64,000 bases of DNA from Gammaproteobacteria bacterium Gsub (lineage in GTDB: Bacteria; Pseudomonadota; Gammaproteobacteria; PS1; Pseudothioglobaceae): the NCBI GenBank assembly GCA_002007405.1, contig JYIN01000011.1, positions 62,001 through 126,000 of the forward strand, read 5' to 3'. Positions 51,752 to 59,755 of the stretch are shown here, in pieces; positions within the stretch are counted from its first letter, which is position 1, and each line of letters starts with the position of its first letter. Under the pieces are notes generated by a model that saw nothing but the letters and a program-made list of their open reading frames with translations, made no database searches and was not told where the DNA came from. Position numbers and translations under genes: made by a program.

Positions 51752-52955
51752 ATAGTGTTTGTCCGTTTTCTATAGTTGTTTTACCTCCTTTTGAATGAGG
51801 CTCAATATGATCGGCATGCATTTCTGTAAATTCAATCTTACATCCACAAGTTACGCATTGTCCGTTGTTTTTTCTCCAGATAACAACTTTTTGATTTTGA
51901 TTAAAAAATCTATTATTGTCTTTAGGTACTAAATCAATTATTTCTTTATAAATTTTTCTAGTATATACTTGGTTTCTAGTTTCTATATTTTTTTTAACTC
52001 CTCCACTTTTATTAAACGCATCAATATATTCATATAAGTCTTTCGACCAAGAATCTTTTTTAATTTCTATTAACTCAATTGGGTCATCTACTTCTCTTCT
52101 TTCTTTTTCAAACCCTACATAAAAAGAGCCAAACTCTGTATTTCTATTATTGATAACAAACATTTCTACCAATAAAGAAATTAACAAATAAAAATCAACA
52201 AACCCCCATTTAATATTCATTTCTGGAGTTTTGCCTTCGAATGAACTTTGAATATAATTTAGAATCCTTTTTATTTTTTTAGCATCACTGGAGTTTTTGT
52301 TAAAATTTTTATTATTTTCATACATTTTTTTTAAATTATCAGCCTTAACATCGGTAGGGCCTTTTGCTAATTCTAAGCATACAATATGGGCTATCCAGTC
52401 AGCATATAAAAATCTTTTATTATCTTTGGGTATAATTTGAAACACTTTATGAGATGCTAACTCAGATATAAAATCTCTCATATTTCCTATCATTGCATTT
52501 CTTTTTTCTGGAGGGTTTAAAGTTACACCCTCCTGTAGCCTAAGAAATAAATCACGTACCTCCTCTTGTGAGGCATCTTTAATAATAATTATTGATAACT
52601 CGTAAAGCTCAAATGTATCTAAAATATCATTCATTAAATCACTATATTTTTGTCCAGAAACATCTCCAATTGGAAGATCTTTTGAATAGTTTCCCAATGG
52701 ATACTCATTATTAAAGAACTCCCAAATAGCTCTTAATCTTTGTTGCCCGTCAATAACTTCATGTTCAAAATTTTCCTCCTCGCTTTCTTTTAAATACACC
52801 TTAGGTATATCATAACCTCTCAAAATAGTATCCATTAGTAGTTGTTTTTTTGATTCTGACCACACCTCTGTTCTTTGATATTGAGGTTGTGGATTAATCT
52901 TATTTTTTCTCCTATTAATAGTGCTTAAATTCCATGATTTTGTTATTGTTTCCAT
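51702..52955 (-). CDS. SspE-like DUF262 protein with C-terminal HNH nuclease
   Basis: The 417-residue protein carries a DUF262 (GmrS/SspE-type) domain: NPQPQYQRTEVWS and the nucleotide-site DGQQR motif at 69-73 (EVIDGQQRLRAIWEF), then NPPEKRNAMIGNMRDFI. The last ~60 residues are an HNH nuclease with CVTC (367-370), HADHIEPH (380-387) and CAKC (402-405). Characterised SspE senses phosphorothioate DNA through DUF262 and uses a DUF1524 HNH to nick unmodified phage DNA; here the nuclease is a compact zinc-type HNH. The gene starts 8 bp after the SspD-like gene. A GmrSD-like type IV enzyme is an alternative, but the context favours Ssp. Confidence 0.8.
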   Translation of the reverse strand: METITKSWNLSTINRRKNKINPQPQYQRTEVWSESKKQLLMDTILRGYDIPKVYLKESEEENFEHEVIDGQQRLRAIWEFFNNEYPLGNYSKDLPIGDVSGQKYSDLMNDILDTFELYELSIIIIKDASQEEVRDLFLRLQEGVTLNPPEKRNAMIGNMRDFISELASHKVFQIIPKDNKRFLYADWIAHIVCLELAKGPTDVKADNLKKMYENNKNFNKNSSDAKKIKRILNYIQSSFEGKTPEMNIKWGFVDFYLLISLLVEMFVINNRNTEFGSFYVGFEKERREVDDPIELIEIKKDSWSKDLYEYIDAFNKSGGVKKNIETRNQVYTRKIYKEIIDLVPKDNNRFFNQNQKVVIWRKNNGQCVTCGCKIEFTEMHADHIEPHSKGGKTTIENGQTLCAKCNQKKGSRSEENI

Positions 52956-52963
52956 ATTTTTTT

Positions 52964-53752
52964 TTATAAACTACAAATTGTGCAAGCTTGATTTTCATCA
53001 TCTTGCCCATCTTCTATTAAAATATCTTGCCAGGATCTAGCATCCTTTGTGCTTTGTTGTTTGCGTATTTTACTGTTACTTAAAATTTTTTCTTTATGTT
53101 CAAGTAACTGCTCTAAAGTCATGCCTTGGATCCAAGTGTAGCCTTCACCTCCTTCTCTTTTTTCAATCTCAATGGCTTGAGCAAATTTCTCAGGATGATG
53201 TTTTGATAGTCCTATCCACTCTTCCTTACGCTGAAAAAAACAAAAAAAACACCCTGAACGACTACGCCACTTGTAATATTCGGGAATACCAACAGTACTT
53301 TTTAATATATTGAAAATATCTTTTCTTATTAAACCATCTTCAATAAAAGGATATTTTGGGGTAATATTGTCCTTGAGACTTAAGTAACCGTCTCTAAACT
53401 CATCTGCTCTAATGCCAATGTAAGATATACATCTATCACTACCAACAAACTCTTCAAATGGTTTAAGTTTCATTTCTCTTGTACACCAGCGTTGTTTTGG
53501 CGAGGGAAGCATTCCATTATGCATTTTTAAATGATGAAAAAAATCTTTCTTGCTGCCAAGTCTTTTAATTGGTTTTTCTAAATAAATCTCCAGTTTATCT
53601 AAAAAAGTATAAACCTCTGGAAGCTCAACTCCAGTATCGCAAAAAAAATACTCTAAATTTAAATTTTTATTCTGTTGCTTTAGGTAAATAGCTAAGGCAG
53701 CACTATCTTTTCCTCCGGATAAACCTAATACATGTCTTACTTTTTTAGACAT
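52964..53752 (-). CDS. sspD: SspD/DndC-like PP-loop ATP pyrophosphatase (PAPS-reductase family)
   Basis: The 262-residue protein has the PP-loop SGGKDS at 12-17 in HVLGLSGGKDSAAL, FFCDTGVELPEVY, a second segment QRWCTREMKLKPFEEF and YIGIRADEFRDGY. Cysteines in GCFFCFFQRKEEW (about 165-170) and a terminal CTIC pair could hold an Fe-S cluster or relay sulfur, as in DndC. In the phosphorothioation pathway this protein activates the DNA phosphate with ATP for sulfur insertion. Its gene overlaps the ATPase gene by 8 bp. It is not an assimilatory PAPS reductase: no cys reductase genes are near, and the partners are defence genes. Confidence 0.82.
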   Translation of the reverse strand: MSKKVRHVLGLSGGKDSAALAIYLKQQNKNLNLEYFFCDTGVELPEVYTFLDKLEIYLEKPIKRLGSKKDFFHHLKMHNGMLPSPKQRWCTREMKLKPFEEFVGSDRCISYIGIRADEFRDGYLSLKDNITPKYPFIEDGLIRKDIFNILKSTVGIPEYYKWRSRSGCFFCFFQRKEEWIGLSKHHPEKFAQAIEIEKREGGEGYTWIQGMTLEQLLEHKEKILSNSKIRKQQSTKDARSWQDILIEDGQDDENQACTICSL

Positions 53753-56700
53753 TTTTTATCCTTGTTGATAAAAGTGGTGTTTTATTTTTTTTAGATAAGT
53801 CCTCTAATAACGAACTTATAACCCTCATTTGACTTTTTTCTGACAATTTTTGTATATTAACTTTAGATTCTTGCTCCTCAAATGTAAGCTCCCCCTTAGT
53901 GTGATATTGGTGGACTTGATATAAATTTACAACGATCCTTGAGTATTCTGACAATTTTTGACTAACAAAAATAACATCGTTATCAGTCCAATTTTTACTA
54001 GTTTTTCCGATTATATTGGTGAATATTCTTTCAAAATACTCATCTAAATCTCCATATTCATAATTTGCACTTTTAATAAAATTAGTCACCTCCTCATCAA
54101 TAGTATAGTTTTCGAGTTTGGCACAACATTGGGAAAGGCGCATTCTTAGCTGTTTTTTTTCTTCAGTATCAAATGCGTTGTGAAGTATATTGGTTTGCTG
54201 TTCAAGCATTTTAGGGTAAGCGTTTTTAATTTCTTGTAACGCTTCCTTTAAAGTCTTACCAAAAGATTTCAGGTTTTTGCTATTTGGAGTGCAAATTTTT
54301 GGAAGTTTTTTGAATAACAAATCTTGAGGGTTTTTAGGGTATTTAAAAGCATTTATAATATCTTGTGATGTGCCTGATATATTTTGTGTTTGAGAAGTAT
54401 AATCTGGAACGTCTCTAAAGAAAACAGCCATAGCTTTGAATAAATCTTGTATAGCTGATACTTTTTTGCCTCCTAATAAACTTTCTTCGTATTCTTGTAT
54501 TAAGTTTTGAGTAACTTTTCCTATTTTAAATTGCTGAAAGTTAAAAGTTTCAGGGCGTTTTAAAAACCTCTCTAAATGCTCAGGAGTAAAATATGGAACA
54601 TAAATCCTATCCTCATAGACGGCAATCTCATTTTTTTTGTACAGGTAAAAACTTATGTAAAAAAATGCTAACACCGGTTTTTTTATTCCATAAGGATTGG
54701 AGGTTAGAATAGCGTCTAATTCAGAGAGATTTTTTGGTTGTTGTAGCGAATTGAAAAAAACTTCTATGATTCGCCAAACCTTAAGAAATTTTTCATCAGT
54801 GGGAGGTTGTATTTGCCACTTATTATTCATACTACTATGCATTCCACTATCTTTAAAAACAGATAAATACATACTTTTTTCAGCAGGAAACCCTGTAATT
54901 CCTAAATCTTCTATATTATTTTTTTGTAACAATGCTAGTAGTAGTTTTTTTCTTCCAGACATTGCTTGACTAGAAGGATTGTCTCTATTGATAAGTTCAT
55001 TCTTTATGATCGGTGCACTATTGAAGGCATATTCCAAAACTTTTGAAAGTAAAGATTGCAGTTCTCTTTTCTTTTTAATGCTTCTTAATCCATTCCAGTG
55101 CCATAAACATTCACTAGGATTTTCTATAATTTGTTTGAATAGATTGCTTTCTTGCTGTCTTGCATTTATCAAATAGGTTTTAAACTCTCTTTGAATGACC
55201 GGGTCTTGTTGGATCACTGCTTCTTTACTATATATATTTTCCAAAGCTATTCTTTCTTTGCTAATTTTTTTAATATCGGCACTATTGTTTAAAAAAACAC
55301 AAATGTCTTGACCAGAAAAATAATTAATTAAATTATCTTTAAATGTGATTTTATCCTGCTTATTATCACTCAAGCAAAATATAACTCTGGGTTTGTCATT
55401 TTGTGCTTTTGTATTTTTGTACTCTGATACATTGATAAAAATTGGCTCAAAATAAAATAAACTATGTTTTTCAATTGAATAGCGTTTAGCGACAAAAGGG
55501 AAGAACACCGACATTTTAGTTATTTCTTCCGCAATATTTATTGTAGTAAGTTGAGCAATTTCTTTTGATAAAGATTGCATTAAATCAAAATCGCTACCTT
55601 GCCATATTCTGTATTCACTACTGAATTTACGATAAGTGACAATTGATTTACTCATCAATGAGTTAATACTGTCTTCAAATCTTGAAGTACACAATTTAAG
55701 TACATCCTCAGACGCTCTAGTGTTTCCTGAGATATTAAATAATCCAATGGTTTTTAATAGATTTACCTCTATATAAGATTCATCAGTAATTCGCTCTAGT
55801 GCAATTATTACTTCAGAATAAATTCTTTGAGTCTGAAGGTCGTTTGTAAGAATTTGTCCATTAATAAAATAATCATATATGTCTGCAGGCATAATAAATT
55901 TACCAAATTCTAAAATCTCCATTTTCTTTGTTAGTCCAAAAGGGTTATTGCTGCTTAAATACCCAAATAAACTTCTTTCATTTTGAGCTATTTTTTGACA
56001 TAATTTTGGCAATAATAATGATGTTACTGGATGCAATGGATAGCATTTAGCAAGAAGCTCAGTAAGTTTTGTTGAGTTTAAAGATGTTGGCAAAAAGTCA
56101 CTATTTTTTAATTTATTTATTATAGATTTAGTTTTATTCTTAATAATTTGTAATTTTGTTGCTGGTAGTTTTTGTTCAAAAAACTGAGACATAACATGCA
56201 AAGATTGAACAGTGGTTTCTATGAAAGGTACAGTTTCGTATCTGCCCTGTATTTTTGTCCATTCATTTTTAAGTTTAGGACTTAAATTTACACCATATTG
56301 ATCAAATGCCTGGTGCAGTAATACGAATAGTAATATACGACTTTTATCTGTTGTGTATGCTATTTCTGCTAACAGTTGTAGTAAAAAGATATCACTACTT
56401 TCATGGCGAGCAGCATATTCCAAGAAATTACCTAATTCATCAATAATAATAAGTAATCCTTTGCCGCCAGATTGTTTAATAGTTTTCTGGATGTTATTGA
56501 TAATCGGAATTATGCTTGAAGTGTTTATTTCCTTGTACTTTAACAAGGAATCAATATCTAGATAATCTTTTTTATTGTTGATAGAATATTTTGCATAGTA
56601 ACTACTAACGCTATTTTTTAATGCTTTTAAAAAGGCCACAATTAAACTTTCAGGGTGACCAGTTAATAAAACTTCACAGTAACCTAATGATTTTTTTATG

Positions 56701-57029
56701 TGGTTATTAATAGTATGCCTCAGTTCTGGGTTAATTTCTTTTAATTTATTTAATGCTAGGTTATTTTTTAAACTATTTGGGTTTGTTAATAAATTAGAAA
56801 GATATAAAGCAAACGATGATTTTCCTGATCCATAAGGACCAATAAGTGACCATGCTTTATTACTATTTTCATGAGAGTTGCAAATATTGGTGATATTCAC
56901 TATATTCTGTAGTGCACTAGAAGTTAATATATAAGATTCCAGAATATCAACAGAGGCTTTGTCTCTATCCAGATTAACCGATTTTGATAGATTTGTTTTT
57001 ATGCTAATAAATTGACTAGTCTTTTTCAT
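53745..57029 (-). CDS. sspC: SspC-like large P-loop ATPase
   Basis: The 1094-residue protein has Walker A GPYGSGKSS at 64-72 and Walker B GLLIIIDELGNF from 191, with about 900 further residues of helical regions and no recognised nuclease. Architecture recalls the large NTPases of BREX (BrxC) and of Ssp phosphorothioation. Its place between a DUF4007 gene (14-bp overlap) and a PP-loop gene (8-bp overlap) makes SspC the best call. It is unusually long for a DNA-modification ATPase, so a fused C-terminal domain of unknown function may be present. Confidence 0.75.
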   Translation of the reverse strand: MKKTSQFISIKTNLSKSVNLDRDKASVDILESYILTSSALQNIVNITNICNSHENSNKAWSLIGPYGSGKSSFALYLSNLLTNPNSLKNNLALNKLKEINPELRHTINNHIKKSLGYCEVLLTGHPESLIVAFLKALKNSVSSYYAKYSINNKKDYLDIDSLLKYKEINTSSIIPIINNIQKTIKQSGGKGLLIIIDELGNFLEYAARHESSDIFLLQLLAEIAYTTDKSRILLFVLLHQAFDQYGVNLSPKLKNEWTKIQGRYETVPFIETTVQSLHVMSQFFEQKLPATKLQIIKNKTKSIINKLKNSDFLPTSLNSTKLTELLAKCYPLHPVTSLLLPKLCQKIAQNERSLFGYLSSNNPFGLTKKMEILEFGKFIMPADIYDYFINGQILTNDLQTQRIYSEVIIALERITDESYIEVNLLKTIGLFNISGNTRASEDVLKLCTSRFEDSINSLMSKSIVTYRKFSSEYRIWQGSDFDLMQSLSKEIAQLTTINIAEEITKMSVFFPFVAKRYSIEKHSLFYFEPIFINVSEYKNTKAQNDKPRVIFCLSDNKQDKITFKDNLINYFSGQDICVFLNNSADIKKISKERIALENIYSKEAVIQQDPVIQREFKTYLINARQQESNLFKQIIENPSECLWHWNGLRSIKKKRELQSLLSKVLEYAFNSAPIIKNELINRDNPSSQAMSGRKKLLLALLQKNNIEDLGITGFPAEKSMYLSVFKDSGMHSSMNNKWQIQPPTDEKFLKVWRIIEVFFNSLQQPKNLSELDAILTSNPYGIKKPVLAFFYISFYLYKKNEIAVYEDRIYVPYFTPEHLERFLKRPETFNFQQFKIGKVTQNLIQEYEESLLGGKKVSAIQDLFKAMAVFFRDVPDYTSQTQNISGTSQDIINAFKYPKNPQDLLFKKLPKICTPNSKNLKSFGKTLKEALQEIKNAYPKMLEQQTNILHNAFDTEEKKQLRMRLSQCCAKLENYTIDEEVTNFIKSANYEYGDLDEYFERIFTNIIGKTSKNWTDNDVIFVSQKLSEYSRIVVNLYQVHQYHTKGELTFEEQESKVNIQKLSEKSQMRVISSLLEDLSKKNKTPLLSTRIKNV

Positions 57030-57900
57030 AGTATTTTCTTAAATATTTTAGACCGTCATTGGTTTTTGATTTATATAGTTGAAATATTCCAGCATCTTCT
57101 ATTAATGAATATTCATTAGGATATTTATTTGCTAAGTTCTCTAAATAAGTTGTTAATGAATCTTCTGTAATTTTTAATATAGCCCCTAATGATAATTTAT
57201 CATCGTACATTAAATCTTTTACAGGGACTATTGATTTATTGCTAAATATTGTGTTAATAGCATAAGCAATAATTTCTATTGGTATATCTTTTTTAGATGA
57301 AAAAGAAAAATGATATTTATCATCAAAATAATCTAGCAGACCTAATAGTGATAATGGAGATTCAAGCATATCTTCTATTTGTGTTTTTTTTGACTTATGA
57401 GGCGCATACATTCTTAAGATAACTTGAATATCCATTTTTAATGTTTTTTCAGAAATTCTCCAATTATTTTTTAGTGCATAGTCATAAAAAGCGTTTCCAG
57501 CCTCTTCTGCAGTAAATTCATTCTTATGAAAATGATTGAATAACCAATATATTGAAGTGGCTAATTTTTTATTTTTTGCTAGCTCAATATGTAATAACCA
57601 TAGGCTTGCGTCATCTTCTAGATAGGGGTCAAAACCTGTGTGTTTATCAAATAAAACTAGTCCCAAGTTTGTAATTTTATTGTTACTTATAACATTAGTA
57701 GCTGCTAGCCAGTATCTTATGGATGAAACCATATTTTTACCCACACCCAAGTTAATAGTAGCATCATCAGATGTAAAGATATTAGATATGTTAGACTTGC
57801 CTTCAGATTCTTGAATAGCCATTATTCCCTTTGTTAACCAACTATATTTGAGTTGGAAAGAACCGTGACGCCCTATTGCATAATCATTATTCATGGTCAA
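57016..57900 (-). CDS. sspB: SspB-like DUF4007 protein
   Basis: The 294-residue protein is a clear DUF4007 member: GRHGSFQLKYSWLTKGI at the start, NLGVGKNMVSSIRYWL (51-66), FDPYLEDDASLWLLHIEL near 90-107 and YWLFNHFHKNEFTAEE. SspB of characterised systems is a DUF4007 single-strand nickase that opens DNA for sulfur insertion. ATG 57900 and ATG 57894 are both possible starts. It is the first gene of the operon; only about 50 bp separate it from the IS256-type element, so its native promoter may be gone. Confidence 0.82.
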   Translation of the reverse strand: MTMNNDYAIGRHGSFQLKYSWLTKGIMAIQESEGKSNISNIFTSDDATINLGVGKNMVSSIRYWLAATNVISNNKITNLGLVLFDKHTGFDPYLEDDASLWLLHIELAKNKKLATSIYWLFNHFHKNEFTAEEAGNAFYDYALKNNWRISEKTLKMDIQVILRMYAPHKSKKTQIEDMLESPLSLLGLLDYFDDKYHFSFSSKKDIPIEIIAYAINTIFSNKSIVPVKDLMYDDKLSLGAILKITEDSLTTYLENLANKYPNEYSLIEDAGIFQLYKSKTNDGLKYLRKYYEKD

Positions 57901-57950
57901 GTAAACTTTTTTCTGTAAATTCCCATCTACTCCCTAAAACTTAAACATCG

Positions 57951-57988
57951 ATTATATTCATTTTTTATTATTATATTCATTTTTTATT
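57951..57988. repeat. 19-bp perfect tandem repeat at the IS left end
   Basis: The unit attatattcattttttatt occurs twice, at 57951-57969 and 57970-57988. The second copy contains the transposase stop codon. It may be a duplicated element end. Confidence 0.85.
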
Positions 57989-59151
57989 ATCTTCAACTGA
58001 CAAATAAGCCTTACCACTTTGCCACTCATCTGATACTTCTATCAATAAACTACTTATTAACCGCAAACAAGAAGTCTTGTTTGCAAAAATCTTAGCCACC
58101 TTAGTGCGTTGCTTAATGGTTTGATTAAGTCGCTCTAAAAGGTTGGTTGTTCTTAACCTCCTGCGATTAAACTCACACAAACCTAAATTAAATACCGTCC
58201 AACCCTCTGGAATATACTCTTCTGCCCATTGAGTTAAATCAGACATTGTTTTTTCATATTTAGCAATAAAAATATCCAATAAGCGTTTAGCCTCTACTTT
58301 ATCTGGTGCATTAAATATCATTCTAATCTCTTCAGCAATCTTTTCTTTCATTGACCGCCTAGTGATATATTTTTGTGCATTTTGTTGTAAGTGAAACTGA
58401 CAACGCTGCCAAGGGATAGATGGCATGACAGTCGTTTTGGCTGCTTTTAATCCTGCATGAGCATCCGAGGTAATTAGTTTTAACCCATGCAATCCTCTTT
58501 GTTGTAATGACTCTAAAAAATCACGCCAATAGACTTCTGCTTCAGACAGACTGACACTAACACCTAATATATCCCGTTTCCCTTGGCTATCAATGCCAAT
58601 AGCAATCAAGACAGCACAATCTCTTACTATACCATCTACTCTAACTTTCTCATATCGTGCATCTATCATTAAGTAATCTATTTGTCCAATGGGTTTGTTA
58701 CGCCAAGCCTCTAATCCTTCATCTAAGGATTGACTGGCATTAGAAACCATTTGAGAAGAAACTTCAAAAAGCCACACATTTGTTCCACGATACGCTTAAC
58801 CTTACGAGTAGAAGTGCCTTGAATATACATCTCAACTAACGCAAGATTAAGTGCTCTTTCACTTCTTAATCCTCGTTCTAGGCAACTGGGGTAAAAGTCT
58901 GTCCTTCTAGTTTGAGGAACTTTTAAATCTAACGCACCAATACGGGTTTTTAATTGCTTAGACTTATAACCATTTGCGTAGTCAATTCTATTATTGCTTC
59001 TTGCATAGTGATCAACACCAATATGATGTTGTCTTTCTATTTTCATCGCTTCATTAAACAGCACTTCCATTACCTTTGGCATTGCTTCTGTGCCATAGTG
59101 CATAATCATCTCATAAACTTCATTAAATGCGTTATCATTATTGTTGTTCAT
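57977..59151 (-). pseudogene. IS256-family transposase split by a frameshift
   Basis: The N-terminal part starts at ATG 59151 (MNNNNDNAFNEVYEM) and runs through IGALDLKVPQTRRTDFYPSC and STRKVKRIVEQMCGF. The C-terminal part continues one base back from a run of five T (about 58768-58772 on the plus strand as A5) with EVSSQMVSNASQSLDEG and holds the DDE core: YLMIDARYEKVRVDG, LITSDAHAGLKAA, and the Glu in LGLCEFNRRRLRTTNLLERLN. A -1 shift at the homopolymer restores the family sequence. Either a mutation or programmed slippage could explain it. Confidence 0.85.
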
Positions 59152-59212
59152 CACTATCTCCATATTAAAAAAATACATCATAGATGGTGATGAACATCGC
59201 CCAAGCCTATTT

Positions 59213-59368
59213 TTAAGTTCTCTCATGAAGTCGCCACTTTTGATTTTTCTCAAACTTAGACGGCTTCTTGTTTTCATATTTGGCTTTATCTTTTGGTTTA
59301 GATAGTAGAACCTCTTTTAAGGCTTTTTCTAATTGAGTTAAGTTAGTGGTGTTATCAAATGTATCCAT
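59213..59368 (-). CDS. small charged hypothetical protein (51 residues)
   Basis: A short frame starting at ATG 59368 overlaps the end of the HNH frame by 14 bp and ends at TAA 59213. The product is lysine-rich (LEKALKEVLLSKPKDKAKYE, KKPSKFEKNQKWRLHERT) and has no recognised domain. The overlapping start suggests translational coupling with the HNH gene and real expression. It lies just outside the likely right end of the IS element. Function is unknown. Confidence 0.5.
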   Translation of the reverse strand: MDTFDNTTNLTQLEKALKEVLLSKPKDKAKYENKKPSKFEKNQKWRLHERT

Positions 59369-59737
59369 TTTCACTCATCCACTCAATGATTCTGTTTCGG
59401 TCTTCGTTGTTTAGTCTATTGATTGCGGATTTTGCTCTATAAAAATCTTTATTTGAATCAATAAAGCTAGATTCTTTTAAGGCTACACCTCTTTTTAATT
59501 CTCCATTGGCTATTTTGCTTAGGCAATCATTATCTTTAGTGTTTAGCTGTAGTATTCCTTTATCTGTTCCTTTTGATCTGGAAGGATGATATGTAATCTT
59601 ATTGCCAAATTCTGGTGATTTAGCTTACCTTGTTCTAACTCACAACTGCACCTTTGGCATTTACCTTCGGCATCGGTAAAAATAATTTGTTTTTGTTTTT
59701 CATTGTCATAACAATACTTTAACATGTTTTTATACAT
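59355..59737 (-). pseudogene. HNH-type nuclease gene broken by a frameshift
   Basis: The first part begins at ATG 59737 (MYKNMLKYCYDNEKQKQ), with a zinc pair in GKCQRCSCELEQGKLNHQN, and stops early at 59543. The continuing frame, open from 59624 to TGA 59355, reads YHPSRSKGTDKGILQLNTKD, then NDCLSKIANGELKRG and an end IIEWMSENGYI. Joined near 59590, they give the HNH order C-x2-C, H-x-P-x-SKG-TD, C. The gene begins 18 bp after the NurA stop, so it belongs to the HerA/NurA operon. A single-base change or an assembly error would account for the break. Confidence 0.7.
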
Positions 59738-59755
59738 GCTCAAGTTGTCATGACC

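Larger units (their letters stand above)
57951..59192 (-). mobile_element. IS256-family insertion sequence, frameshifted
   Basis: The element is defined by an IS256/Mutator-type transposase in two frames. The ends are tentative: a 7-bp direct repeat aacatcg (57944-57950 and 59193-59199) could be the target duplication, and the inward sequences are only loosely complementary (tatattcatttttta against tatgatgtattttttt). It separates the Ssp-like operon from the HerA/NurA module and lies just before the sspB start, so it could have removed or replaced a promoter or a lost sspA. Confidence 0.7.

Noticed and set aside
52964-53752. Assimilatory PAPS reductase (CysH)
   Set aside because: The family is shared, but the defence neighbours, the CxxC arrangement and the absence of sulfite reductase genes argue against it.
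52964-57029. Dnd phosphorothioation system (DndBCDE)
   Set aside because: The PP-loop protein resembles DndC, but no DndB, DndE or SMC-like DndD is seen; the large ATPase and DUF4007 partner indicate Ssp.
49310-57900. BREX type 4, which also carries a PAPS-reductase-like protein and a large ATPase
   Set aside because: No PglZ phosphatase and no BrxL protease are present, while DUF4007 and DUF262-HNH genes fit the Ssp system.
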